Source: Acanthosepion pharaonis (Eukaryota; Mollusca; Cephalopoda; Sepiida; Sepiidae). From it: a stretch of 64,000 nucleotides of DNA. Below the pieces are notes generated by a model. That model was not told the origin of the DNA, did not search any database, and was given only the letters and a program-made list of their open reading frames with translations. The position numbers and the translations under genes are program-made. This document shows, piece after piece, positions 22,620 to 34,800 of the stretch. The stretch spans positions 2,124,001-2,188,000 of the forward strand of contig CAHIKZ030005439.1 of assembly GCA_903632075.3 (NCBI GenBank), written 5' to 3'. The stretch's first letter is position 1; each line of letters opens with the position of its first letter.

Positions 22620-23560
22620 GTTGCTGTTGGTAAGGAAAGTGATTAGTTGGTAGGGTCAGGAGTTGACCAATTTCTTGGGTTGGTTGACCAAGGTCACAGT
22701 TGATGTCAGGAAAGAGGCCTGGAATGGATTAGTGAAGCCAAGTGGAGTGGCAGGATTTGATGTACACCCTTCTTCAGGGTTGAAATCGAGACCAGTGAGG
22801 TGTTTGATGGTTTGGCAGTCATTGACCAGGGTTGACATAGGCCAAGGTGGTGGCAATGATGGAGGCCTGGAGTGGATAGTGAAGGTTGATCAAGTGGAAT
22901 GTCTCTGTTGGATTCTGGTCAAATGGAAGATCAACAAAACATAGTTACAGTGGTGGTGATCATGAGGGAGTCCTGCAGAGGATAGTGAAACTACAAATCT
23001 GACTTTGCTAATACAGAGGGTGCGAGGCAAGCACAGTGAGTCAAGGGAAGTCACATATCTGAATTTGGTATGAAGAGGATGCAAGTGTGAATAGTCAGAA
23101 GTCACAGATCTGACTTTGCCAATACAGAAGATGAGTGTGAATAGTCAGGAAAAATCACATGAGTCTGACTTTGCTGATAGAGGGTGTGTATGTGAAGAGT
23201 CACAAATCTGACTTTGCCAATACAGAGGGTGTGAGCATGGAGAGTCGGGTGAAGTTGTGAATGTAACTGATACAAGGGATGTGTTGGCAGTTAGTAAAGG
23301 AATGTCTCCATTGAAGTCTGATTGAATAAGAGGCGGAATCACAGTGGTGACAATAAGGGAGGCCTGAAGCTGGACATCAAGGTGTTAGAAATCACAGTGG
23401 TGGGGTCAGGAACCTGGCAGTGTCAAAGCTGGTTCATCAGTGTATTCTGCGTGTGAAGAGTTGGGTGAGATTAGTGAAACTTGGGGGTGTTCGCAGTGGT
23501 AATGGGAGAGGCGATCATGGCGACAGTCCACCTGGTGTTGACTGGTGGCCTTTTGGCCTG
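22620..23560. repeat. Degenerate minisatellite region
   Basis: G-rich, AT-poor island. From about 22975 to 23260 a unit of roughly 50-60 bp recurs about five times, each with a core close to AATCTGACTTTGCCAATACA followed by GAGGGTGTGAG and AGTCA. Flanking parts hold looser repeats (GGTGG..AATGATGGAGGCCTG). Open frames on both strands run through it because of the composition, not because they are genes. Confidence 0.75.
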
Positions 23561-24306
23561 CTGCTGTGTTGGTTGTTTATGAGAGGCTTTCTTTTAAGGG
23601 TCATTTTTTTTTTTTTCTTAGTGTAGAAGATGACTTTTGTTTTGTGTTTTATTTTCTTAACGCTCACATCCACCTAACATGTAGACTGAATCAGGAAGAT
23701 CTAATTGCAGTGGAGTATAACATTCATAAGCCACACTATATGCAAGTCAGTGAAAATGTCTAGACAGCTCTCCAGTTAAAAAATTTAAATACGATGAACA
23801 TTGTATGTTTATTCACTGTATACTGGCTAGCATTTTCATCTGAATTTAATATTTGTACAATTTCATATTTAAAAGATGTCTATTAATGTAAGAGTCTCAT
23901 TTTTATGTGCTGCCATAAATAATATTCTTGACAATGACTGTTTAAATCAAAGTAAGATTGGATTTTTGAGTCTGGTGACAGGCATTTCATATGCACTTGA
24001 GATTAGTGCTATAAGATATTACTACAGTAGGAATATTTATAAATTTAAATCTGAAATACTCATAAAGTATAAATATCAACTTGAGGTTCAGCATTTTGAT
24101 TTTACTAATTTTTATTCTTTGTAAATTTTTTCTTTGACTGAATTAAAGAGTACAGTTTTTTTTGTCTCATAATCTTTTTGGACAATTTCATAAACTAAAA
24201 CAGTATACATCAAAGCATAAAGAAGTAAGTGTCTGTTTTGGTATGCCAATTCAATATTAAAAAGGCATGTCAACTATCATTGACATAATCCATTTGTTAT
24301 ACATTG
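23561..24306. other. Intron sequence, no gene seen
   Basis: Returns to AT-rich sequence after the minisatellite. Open frames at 23545-23763 and 23876-24124 have no recognisable features. Confidence 0.5.
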
Positions 24307-26228
24307 TCAGATTTTAGTATTCAATATTTTCACAATAAAATTGGTATTAACCAATGTGGGTAACATTCTCAGGATATGTGTGTGTGTGTGTGTATATGAG
24401 AGAGAGAGGAATATAAATTTTTATTAGAAATATTTGGTGGTGTGAGATTTTATTATGCAACTCCAAAGTTGTTCATCATATTATAAATGAATATATAATA
24501 ATATAGTTATTATAGATGTATAAAGATTGCCATGTGTCATAAAAATAAAGAACCTGAAAAAGAGACAAAATATAGTAAACTTATTGAGTAATGGGAGTAC
24601 AATGTTGAAAATTGTACAAAAAAAAGAATAAAAGAAAAAGTTGATCATACATAGAACAATAAAAAAAGAAATAACATAAGCAAATAGAAAGAAAAAAAGT
24701 GACTTTAAGAATATTTTTGATAAAAATTAAGAGTAATAACCAAGAAAATATTTGAAGGTAATGTTGCAAATTTAAACAGAAAAGGTGTAGAATATTAAAG
24801 CACTGGTTAAGCATCACAAAAAGAAGTGTGCAAATTATAAAAGCACTATAGGAAAGCTGATTCCTCAACAATAATTTTTAGTAATATAGATAGAGCTATA
24901 TTGAATGGAAATGACAGCTGGAAAGATACAAGCTGAGTCACATGATATATTGCTTATATAACTATAAGTAAATCTTGAAATATTGTATATATTATCCATT
25001 TTTTATTAAAAATATTGATAACTTGTCTTGAGGGTGTCAGGTTTTATTGTTGAAAGTCCAACATAAATTATTATTTATTAATAAATCGCAAAGATATAAA
25101 ACATTGAAACATATTTGATTAACAATATTCTATATACCTGAATAAATTATTTTACTAGAAGTTAATATTGACTTCTTTACATTTTATGACCTTCATCTGC
25201 TGATTTTATAAACTTTTCTCCTGTTTCAACTTTAACATTGCAGCAGTTTTTATTGATTCCCAAGGATCTTTGTTTAAATATTGTTTCTCATTCTTATATC
25301 CATCTCTTTTAATGATAGATCATAATTTTTTTTATTTTCTGTTCTTATATTCGGAGATATTGAGGGTCATTATATTTGGTATCTTTGAATCATTTTTTTT
25401 CATCAAAGTGGGCAATAGTCAGCTTTGCAGAATTGAAGAAGTATTGTCTTACATGAATATCCTCTTTAGCTTAAAGCTTTTGTTTGTGACTTATGCCATT
25501 TAAAAAAACGTTTTGTTCAAGAAATTACAATAATTTTCTACAACTTTGAAGGAACCTATCATTTTACTGCTTACCTTACTGGTCCCAAACATTACTATCT
25601 CCCTCCTGTTCTAGTCTAAGCTATATTTGCTTACTATTTCTACAAAGGATCTAACCTCTAGCCCAGCCAGCACACCCAACCAATATAGCTTTACATTCAT
25701 CACGAAAAATTACTGTTAATCTGTCAGTTTTCATATACTTCTTTACCTAACTTGCTTTTTATAATATTCACTTATAGGTGTTGTTTAGTTGCTTTCATGT
25801 GTTTATTTCACATATTTTTCTGTTTCTATTCACAAGACAAACTTGTAATATTTTCCTTCTTTATTACACTTTTAATTTTCTTTAAATCTTTTTATAATAT
25901 TCTTAAAGATGGGTTTTTTTCTTTTTATATTTGTCTTGCCAATGTTTTCAATTTCTTTTTTGATGCTTCTATCATGTCTATGTTCAAATTTTTCACAACT
26001 AAATATCAAATAAATAACTATACTATTACATATATTTATTTATAATATGGTGAACAAGTCTGGAGTTGCATAATAAAATTTCACACCCCCAAATATTTCT
26101 AATAAAAACCTACAAGTTAAAATTTACATAGTATATTTATCATCTAAATAGAAGTATATCTTGAAAATGTTACTCACATTGGTTAGTTAATACTAATTTT
26201 ATTGTAAAAATATTGATTGTATAATAAA
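24307..26228. repeat. Fold-back structure C (long degenerate inverted repeat)
   Basis: Left arm from about 24307 to 24760 pairs with right arm from about 25812 to 26228 read in reverse. The arms share ACCAATGTGRGTAACATT, TTTTTATTAGAAATATTTGG and TTTATTATGCAACTCCA, then a long purine-rich stretch. Further related pieces occur at 25020-25070 and 58085-58150, so this is a repeat family. Open frames here (24581-24871, 25752-26045) are products of the A/T-rich arms. Confidence 0.7.
24378..24409. repeat. (GT)n-(GA)n microsatellite
   Basis: GTGTGTGTGTGTGTG followed by TATATGAGAGAGAGAG, inside the left arm of fold-back structure C. Confidence 0.9.
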
Positions 26229-28147
26229 ATGACATAGCTTATAATTCTTACATTTTTATCTTCATGATGAAAGTTTTTATACATTCTGTTTCTTACTTAC
26301 ATTAGAGTGACAAAATGATTCAACTGTACATTCAAAAAATATCTCCCAATTACAATTAAGAAAATCATAACATTTTACAATATCTGCAGTTAAGATCATG
26401 GTACCATAGATTTTTTTTTTCTAAAAGTGGTTATATATCATATTCTTATCAATTGTTTGACACTAAGGAAGATTGCAAATGTGATTATGTTTTTTTTTTA
26501 GTTATGGATTTTTGTGATGTCACTGAAAATAGACAATGTAATATTTAGCATTAAACTTAGTTGTGTAATAGAAAGAGAAGGTGAGAGTTTAAAATAGAAC
26601 AGAGATTAAATAAAAGCTACAAAAAATATCAATTGAGAGAGAGGAAAAATTAAATTATAATAATAATATGGAAGAGTCTTTTATATTTATTCAAAAAGGT
26701 TATTTGTATTAGAAGGAAATCTATTCTATAGCTTGTATTTTTAATAATGAAATTTATGTGATTGATAAAGTTGTTAAAACATTAGATGGATAAATTTTTA
26801 CTTTTCAAAAATATATTTAATATATTTTAAAAATCAGCATTATATTCACATACAAATTTGACTTCATTTTCTAAGCAATGTACTGAATTCACATTTTTAT
26901 TTTCGTGATGAAAGTTTTTATTTGTATTACACTTTTATTATTTCTTTATTCTCCACAAGTTTCTAAGTTTAATAAAAATGATCCCATCTTTCTTGTAATT
27001 TTTATTTTAGGAAGTAGTGTATAAATCTTATACACTATTTTAACTTGATTTTCCCCCTGTGTTTTTGTATATCTCATTGTATTATCTCATTTAATTTTAA
27101 CTGATTGTAACATTTTTCAATCAGCTGAAACTTCCAATGTAGGGATATACCTGCATAAATATAGACTTGCATGCATTTATGTACATTTCTTAGTAAATTC
27201 TGGCTTATTAACCATATAGACTGAATGTAATAAATTGTAAATGTTTTTTTTTTTTATTAACAAAATAATTTCATCAGTGAATGATTTTAAGTAATTTTTC
27301 AGAATTTACATTAGCAAATAGTGATTATGCCATGACATATTTTGTAGTGAAATCCAATCAATATCAACTTCAAATAACATTTTAACTTTGTTCATTTGAT
27401 ATGAGCATCATACTACTTTAAGACAAGGGTAATAAAATATAAGCATTTATTTTTACCTTGTTTTGAACTTGTAGGTACACTTGTACTTCCAGATATTACT
27501 CTGTAGTTTTAATCAAAGACTGAAAAATTTCAGTTCCACTCATCATTGGAAAATATTATCACATTTTCTTTTAAGGAAAAAAATATAAATCAAACTAGGA
27601 TCTATGCTTCTATTGCTCAGAATTGTATTTAGTATAAAGAAAGGAAAAAACATTGTTTAATGATATCAAACCACAACTTTCAATCTTCATTTTTTTGTGT
27701 CTCTTTCTTGCATCTGTTTCTTCACCTGTCATTCAGGGATGAGATCAGCTTTGGGCAAAACAGGGCATAATAGTTGTGTTTGGTTCTGGAGATTCTAATT
27801 CTTGGGCAGCACCTCTCCATTACACTAAAAGGACCATCGGTTGCTTTGACATATTTGCAGCAGAGACCACATGAAGTAGTTAATATTAGCTTTTACCCAC
27901 ACATGAATGTGGAACCTCGCACTAAATCTTACTACTACATTTGTCCTTATGGAAAAGCAAATAAACCGTATCTGTTCCATTTCTTTCCATGTATCCCTAA
28001 AAACTTTTTTGTCTACTAATGCCTGTTATTTAACATACACATAGGTATCTTACAAATTCTCAGAACTGCTCACTATTCCTCATAAAACTTCTATTCCTCA
28101 AAAGAAAATCCTTCATAATGCCTGAAGAAATGTCATTATACTTAGCT

Positions 28148-28184
<37 letters not shown>

Positions 28185-28942
28185 TATGTACTTTAATGTA
28201 CTGTAGTAGAAAAATATGTGCAATCAATTTGTGACTGTTTATAAAAATTGTATATCTTTAGATTTTGGAAGACAAAATATGGGGGTTTTGTGAAGTTGAT
28301 GTTTTTGTTTTTGATTAAAATTATTGTTTTTTTTTATTTATTTATCTTTTTGATAAATCTTAAAGTATAAATTAAGATATTTATATTTTCTGTATAAAAT
28401 ATTTTTTAAAAGTAGGCAATATTTTTCAACATCCTTATCTAAAAATAAATTAAACAAAAATGAGAAGAGTTAATTTTGTCTGTTTTATGATCAAAGTGGT
28501 TAAAATAAGAATCCAATTAAAACGAGAAATACAAATCAGAAGAAGCAAGAGTTATTTGCCTCTAAAAGCAAGTATGTATTTTTGTTGGTCAATAGAAGAA
28601 AAGCTATTGAAATTCTCTGAAATTAAGCCAGAATATCAAAATATTTACAAAGCAAGTTTAGACAATGTGCCAAGGATTGGAAAATATTTCTTGTTATAAA
28701 TTATCTCAGCTATTTTAATTGTGAAGCCTTTCTGTAAAAGTAAGACAATCTTTAAAGATGTGTTAGGTTTCTTTCAACAATCTGGAAATAAGTAAAGCTG
28801 TAGGAATAATATCAGATGAAACATTGAGATCAAGTCAAAGATTCTTTATTACAACAGGTTATTTAAAGCCTCTTTAGGGATTTGACAAATATAGATGATT
28901 TTCCTAAAGCATTATGTATTTCTCTCTTTTCTATATTGTCAT
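26229..28942. other. Intron sequence, no gene seen
   Basis: AT-rich. Longest homopolymer is a T run of about 30 bases at 28151-28180. The frames at 27774-28019 and 28460-28699 show no family resemblance. Confidence 0.5.
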
Positions 28943-28966
28943 TATATATATATATATATATATATA
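28943..28966. repeat. (TA)n microsatellite
   Basis: About 12 TA units at the left border of fold-back structure D. Confidence 0.92.
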
Positions 28967-29083
28967 CATGAAGAAATTTTGAAAAAACAAACAAAAATCC
29001 TTAAATGTAGTTAAATGAAAGAAATGTCGACGTCTGACTACATTTAAGGATTTTTTGTTTGTTTTTTCAAAATTTCTTCATTC
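28967..29083. repeat. Fold-back structure D1
   Basis: Left arm 28967-29010 (CATGAAGAAATTTTGAAAAA...AAATGTAG) is the near-exact reverse complement of 29038-29083. The spacer is about 28 bp (TTAAATGAAAGAAATGTCGACG region). Ends in the motif ATTCTGTCGGATTTATATCC and then (TA)n. Confidence 0.85.
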
Positions 29084-29106
29084 TGTCGGATTTATATCCA
29101 TTTACA

Positions 29107-29108
<2 letters not shown>

Positions 29109-29164
<56 letters not shown>
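29109..29164. repeat. (TA)n microsatellite
   Basis: About 28 TA units, lying directly between fold-back structures D1 and D2. Confidence 0.95.
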
Positions 29165-29167
<3 letters not shown>

Positions 29168-29700
29168 GAAAAATATATACGGAAAAAAAACAAACAAAAA
29201 TCCTTATATATAATTATGCTGTTTTTAATGTTAATATATCAACGTCGGACGTTTAGGGTCTAATAAACCATCTTCAGGACATATTCATAAATTATAACAT
29301 TATCAATACAACATGACAAAGATGATGTACATAAGAACAAGACTTATCCAAACAAATAACTGTAAGTTTTATAAGATCAGCGCTCCGTTTAAAACATGGT
29401 CACGTTGTCGTCATGTGGGCGACGATGTGAAAACGTATTCCTAAAATTTAAGTATTTTGAATGAAAAATGAAAAGAATTCTATTTTGAACTAAAATTTAT
29501 ATGTACGCTTGTCGAGCATTAATCATTGTCATGTTGTATTGATAATGTTATAATTTATGAATATGTCCTGAAGATGGTTTATTAGACCGAAACGTCTGAT
29601 GTTGACATATTAACATTAAAACAGCATAATTGTAGATAAGGATTTTTGTTTGTTTTTTCCGTATATATTTTTCTTCATACTGTCAGATCTATATCCATAT
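29165..29700. repeat. Fold-back structure D2
   Basis: Arms 29165-29318 and about 29533-29682 are close reverse complements, with about 215 bp between. Each holds an A/T-rich block with GAAGATGGTTTATTAGACC and GAAACGTCTGA in the right arm (plus strand). Penelope-like and related elements often carry this kind of sequence shortly after their coding end. The right arm ends ATACTGTCAGATCTATATCC and runs into (TA)n. Confidence 0.82.
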
Positions 29701-29707
29701 ATTTGCT

Positions 29708-29733
29708 TATATATATATATATATATATATATA
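29708..29733. repeat. (TA)n microsatellite
   Basis: About 13 TA units, right border of fold-back structure D2. Confidence 0.92.
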
Positions 29734-30459
29734 ACTGTTGGGCTCAAATGATTAAGAATTTAAGTTTTCCTCAAAATTGTAATTATTTTTATATACCTTT
29801 ATATTTATTTCACTTACTGTATTAAGTGCTTCGTTTTAAAATTTCCATAATATTTTGGATGTCATTTTCTTGTTTATCGAATCCATACTATTTATATCAT
29901 TGCCTTGAAAAGAATTAGCTGAAAAAATAGATAAATAAAGCAATTCATCCAAATAGCTTCTTCCCAGCATTTTATTCACTTCTAGCTGCTTCAACCCATC
30001 ACATGTGAATGCTTTCATCAAGTAACACACTATTAAATATTGCTTTGCCTGAGATCATTTCTGCTGACTTTGGTTTTTTTTTAGGCTTTTCAGCAAACAA
30101 TTGTTCTTTCTTCTAGAAATAGTCTTCAAATCTGTTTCTTCTCTTTTTAACTCTACTTCCAGGTTTGATCTTGTCAATTCATTTAACAACCATATTAAAC
30201 TTAATTTCAACACTTGAATTCACATTTTGTTGTCTATTTCATTTGCTTCATTTATACAGCATTGAACAACATTTGTTATATTTGTTTGAGTAACTAAGTC
30301 AATTTGAATAAGAGATCACTTTTGGAGAATACATTGATGAAAATAACAAAGTTATTGATCTGCATTCTAGCATTTTTTTTTAATTACTGTGTACAAAAAC
30401 AGAGTAGCCAAAATTAGAAAATTCTTTTCCTATTAAACCCTATTTGCATGTGTACACAT
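29734..30459. other. Intron sequence, no gene seen
   Basis: AT-rich. The minus frame at 29836-30030 is short and without recognisable motifs. Confidence 0.5.
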
Positions 30460-31190
30460 ATATAAGATCTGTCCAGGAAGCATCTATATTAATGAAAACA
30501 AAAATAGCCTATTGAGAACAGTGGTGCCTTAGTTCACTTTAACATACTCCCCTTGAGAACACATATAATTATCAGAATGTCCCACTTTTCAAGAGTATGC
30601 AAACTCTTCTTTTGGGATCACCATCAGCTGCCTTATTGTGTTCACATTAATTTTATCTACAGTCTGAAATCACCCTTTCAACAGGAAATTTTAGTTTTTG
30701 GAAAAGCAGGCTATATAGTGATTATCAGCACAAGAAACAGTTCAAATTCCAACCTTGTTCACTGTATTCACTTTTGCACAAATGCCCACATAAAAAGCAT
30801 GAAGCCATCTTTTCTCCTCTCAATTATGAATTAATAGCAGGGTAAACTTAGCTCTCTAGTTTTGGGCAGCAACTAGTCTAAAAGAAGGAAGACTCTGAAT
30901 TACAAACTATGGAAAAAGTGACTGGAAACTATTCCACTATCTTTCCCAAGAATGCATAGCAATTTACAACTAATAAAGAAAAAGAAATCTACGGAGAGCC
31001 ATGATTGCCTACAACCAGAATTAACATGGTATTAAAAACATCACAAGGAGCTATATCTGGACTATAGTAGAATTGACAGACTTGGGTGATGTGACATTTT
31101 ACCACCAAACTCTCCATAAGTTATAAAGGATGTGCAGGCACATTTTCATGGCATGCAAATTACACAGTACACAAGCTCATTCAATAGCAT
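30460..31190 (-). pseudogene. Mariner-like transposase remnant (minus)
   Basis: Translating the minus strand in pieces gives ENVPAHPL (about 31130), SPDIAPCDVF-like residues (about 31060) and a C-terminal CSQGEYVKVN (about 30545). These match the D-NAPAHT, SPDLAPCD and QGDYVE landmarks of mariner transposases in the right order, but frameshifts and stops separate them. The first catalytic region is not visible. Terminal repeats were not found. The call rests on three short motifs. Confidence 0.6.
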
Positions 31191-31550
31191 CTTACTATCA
31201 AATAACACAGGGAAGAGTGTCTGTTCACACATGCATAATAATATCTTTTTTTGATTGGTAGCCAAGTTACATCAGGATCATGCAACCAAAATATTTTAAA
31301 ATGGTAGGATATTTTCCAGAGAGTAAAATGTTTTTGTTTTACACTCACTAAAAGCTTATTTACACCAATTTGCTTATTTAGTAATAAATTTATTATAGTC
31401 ATGGTTCCTTATTTACTTCCAGTGTTTACCTTTTTTAGTTTCCTCATTTTGATTATTGTTGCTCCAACAAATCTTTCTGAAGAAGTGTTGGGTGAAAAAG
31501 GTTCCTTTAAAAGAATACACTCCGTCATTTTTAAAACATATATATATATA

Positions 31551-33381
31551 CTAGCAGTAGAGCCCGGCGTTGCCCGGGGATGTAACAGTAAGAGATAGAT
31601 CAAGTATCGACCATCATAAAGACTGAAAAATAAAATTGACAAAGATTATTGTTTAAGGTTGACGGACATGCATGTCTCAGTTTTTTTTTTTTTACGAATT
31701 GGTCAAACCCAAATTCAAACAAAAACATTGTTTACAATCGTTATGAGTCTATCGATTGGTGAATAGAATTTTATTATAAACAATTGTCTTGTAAATGGAA
31801 TTTTTAAAGCATTCTGAATGTAAATAAAGAAAAAAAGTGTGGAAGACAATAAGAAATACTACCTGCCGAAAAAAAAAGTGGATGTTTGTTTTATCGGCTG
31901 AAAAATGTAAGAAATCCGATCCCATATATAAAGGAACACACACACACACACACACACAAACAACCTGGGTTTTTAACCTAAGTCACTCCACGGAATCGCT
32001 AAAACAGAGCATAGTCTGATGAAAAAGACGCCAAAGTTTATGAAAACAAAATTTTATCTTACTTACCATGGCTAATCTGATTGGTCCAAATTATACAATT
32101 TTCAAAGCGCTAGACAATGACAATCTCACACGGACATTTTGAAAGGTTGATGTTGCTTTTAACTAATGTTAAAATATTTTTTTTAAAATTCAATTTAAAC
32201 ATTTTTTGAAAATCTTTTTAAAATTAAAGAAATAAAAAATAATTCTATTAAAAATTCAATTTTCATTGAAAAAATTTTTTGCTTTCAGAAAATATTGTCC
32301 ATATTCATAAAAACAAATTAAAACAAATAAAAGCATTTGAAACTAAATAATATATTTGTTTTATTGAGTTTTGTATGTTACAATTCACAGCTGATTTTCA
32401 GGTACGTTGGCCAAAAAAAAAAAAACCAAAAAAAACATGATTTGCATTCTTCAAAGCCTTGTGCTTTTAACTATTGTAATCACTAAAACCGATGGTCTCG
32501 AATTTCTAGAGTTTTTCATAAAATTAGTTATGGGGGTGTTAATAAATATAAAAAAAATATTTCTGCCATGACTTTAATAAAAAAAAAACATATTTATAAT
32601 AATTTCGATCATCTGTGAATAGTTTCTGAAAGTTTCATTAGCATCTGACAATTATTTTTATTTTTGCAAGATTTTCCAAATTAATGTGTAAAAATACAAA
32701 ACGCGCTAAAAATTATCTATGTTATTTACTACCCCTTGTTGCTACAAACAAAGAAAGAAGGTTTTTTAAATCAAAATTTAGAATATTCTAAAAAGATGGA
32801 AAATTTTTTTAAAAATAATTAAAAAAAAATTTAGTCTATCCTCTTCATAAAAACATAAGCATTTTGACGATAAAATTTTGTTTTCATAAACTTTGGCATC
32901 TTTTTCATCAGGCTATGCTCTATGTTTTAGCGATTCCGTGGAGTGACTTAGGTTAAAAAACCCATGTTGTTTGTGTGTGTGTGTGTGTGTGTGTTCCTTT
33001 ATATATGGGATCGGATTTCTTACATTTTTCAGCCGATAAAACAAACATCCACTTTTTTTTTCGGCAGGTAGTATTTCTTATTGTCTTCCACACTTTTTTC
33101 TTTATTTACATTCAGAATGCTTTAAAAATTCCATTTACAAGACAATTGTTTATAATAAAATTCTATTCACCAATCGATAGACTCATAACGATTGTAAACA
33201 ATGTTTTTGTTTGAATTTGGGTTTGACCAATTCTTAAAAAAAAAAATCTAATTAAGACATGCGTGTCCGTCAACCTTAAACAATAATCTTTGTCAATTTT
33301 ATTTTTCAGTCTTTATGATGGTCGATACTTGATCTATCTCTTACTGTTACATCCCCGGGCAACGCCGGGCTCTACTGCTAG
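31551..33381. mobile_element. 1.83-kb fold-back element with about 510-bp inverted arms
   Basis: Left arm 31551-32058 and right arm 32869-33381 are nearly identical reverse complements. Both ends read CTAGCAGTAGAGCCCGGCGT plus TGCCCGGG, a GC-rich terminus that is itself a small palindrome, and both abut TA-rich tracts. Each arm holds a (CA)n or (GT)n run at 31936-31958 and 32971-32992. The spacer of about 810 bp is AT-rich and shows no transposase. It is a non-autonomous element or an inverted duplication. The identical 42-residue frames in both arms are repeat shadows. Confidence 0.85.
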
Positions 33382-33422
33382 TATATATATATATATATAG
33401 ATAGATATAGATAGATATATAA
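33382..33422. repeat. (TA)n and GATA-rich tract
   Basis: TA units then ATAGATAGATATAGATAGATA between the fold-back element and the mariner copy. Confidence 0.85.
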
Positions 33423-33423
33423 T

Positions 33424-34276
33424 AGAGCACACATGGGTAAATTGTCACCATTATATATTTTTAATTTCATGCAGGAACGTTGTTTTGATTTTGTTGACTG
33501 CACAGTATAGTACGGTCAGTTGGGCACCTTCTGTGAAAAAAGGAGCACCATGAAACAATTTGCTCTGCCAGAAATTTGGAAACAGCATGTTGTACTGTTT
33601 GGTATTCATGCCAGAAGCTCAATATGAACATTTCAGAGTGTTTGGGTGTCAATCTGAGGACAGTGCAGAGGATTTGGGAAGAGTTGGATGAGTCTAATGG
33701 TGATTACGAAGATATGGCAGGTTAGAAAACTCGCGGTAACCATTCTGATAAGAAAAGAACTCCCGAATTTGTTGGTGAGGGCCTCAGACTCAACACAGAG
33801 GCCTACATCGTGCTTTGAGGATGTAGTGCTGCTCTGGATCAAAAGGACTCTGCACCATGCCACACAAGCAGGAGAACCCAGTCATGACAATTTCTACAAC
33901 CACATCAACCCTTATATCTGACCACCAAACTCCCCAGACCACCAAACTCCCCAGACCACAATCCCCTTGATTATGCGTGGGGCTCATTTGAGCAAAAAAC
34001 CAGCAAAACTCCTTGTAGCACCAGAGATGAACTGAAGACAAGAATTATGGCAGCATTCATCAACTTAAACAACGAGACCATCCAAAAGAGTTACAGGAGA
34101 TTCTGAAGTCGCTTGGAGGTCGTCGTTGAAGCCAATGGTGATTTTATTGAATAAATTTGCCCTTTAGTATTTCAAGATATTTTTGTGTAATTTTGATAAA
34201 TATCTCTGTTAAAATGAGATGTCAGTGTTATTTTCAGTTTTGCATAAATTAGATGACAATTTATCCATCGCATCCT
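33424..34276 (+). mobile_element. Mariner-like element 1, internally deleted
   Basis: Terminal repeats: left ATGGGTAAATTGTCACCA (about 33434) and right TGACAATTTATCCATCGCAT (34254-34273), inverted. The coding region retains TISECLGVNLRTVQRIWEEL-type residues (helix-turn-helix), then EFVGE, then jumps to the C-terminal LCTMPHKQE (PCHTSR in another frame), SPDHNPL-like residues and a C-terminus ending in an EANGDFIE-like stretch. The central catalytic part is deleted. It is inserted in a TA within a Penelope-like remnant that resumes at about 34280. Confidence 0.82.
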
Positions 34277-34800
34277 GTATATATGTTTGAATGTCTATCT
34301 AATTGCAAGTCTCTTTTATGTTCCTGGATGCAGATTTTTAGATCACATGATGTCTCCCCAGTGTACATGTTATTGCACTGTAGACATTTGATCTTAATAA
34401 ACTCCGTCATTTGAATTGTTTTTTTTTTTTTTGTTTTTTTTTTTCTATCTCTGATAGTCTTGGAGGTAGTGGTAATGATCTTCATGTCAGGGATGGCTAA
34501 TTCATTTGTGAGTTTTGTTGAACTGCTGGAGGGTAGGATTATGAATTTTGTATAATTTTTGTTGGAAGTATTTGTTTTTTGGTTTTATGGATTTTGTGAG
34601 CTCTTTTTTTTTTTTTTTGCATTTTTACGATAAAATTTTGAATGTGTTCTCAATATAATCCTCTTCTTCACTAATGTATTCAGGGCTACATATCCTAAGG
34701 GTTCTAAGATAAAATCCTATAATTATTCCAGATTTTATTCTCCAGTTGTAGTTGGAATAGTAATTGAAATTCTCTTGTCTTACACCACCATGATGTGGAA
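34261..34800 (-). pseudogene. Penelope-like element remnant with GIY-YIG endonuclease
   Basis: Minus-strand frame 34261-34485 contains IKCLQCNNMYTGETSCDLK followed by EHKRDLQLDRHSNIYT, the zinc-linked start and the Y-TG-T core of a Penelope-type GIY-YIG endonuclease. Upstream (34490-34800) the same strand has broken pieces of the linker region. The reading ends at the mariner terminal repeat, so the C-terminus was cut off by that insertion. An RT core is not visible. Confidence 0.7.

Noticed and set aside
22656..23342. Overlapping frames on both strands with mixed composition
   Set aside because: They lie in the minisatellite region and repeat with its unit.
31749..33214. Two near-identical frames starting MCVCVCVPLYMG
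   Set aside because: They lie in the two arms of the fold-back element and start in a (GT)n run; identity follows from the inverted repeat, not from selection on a protein.
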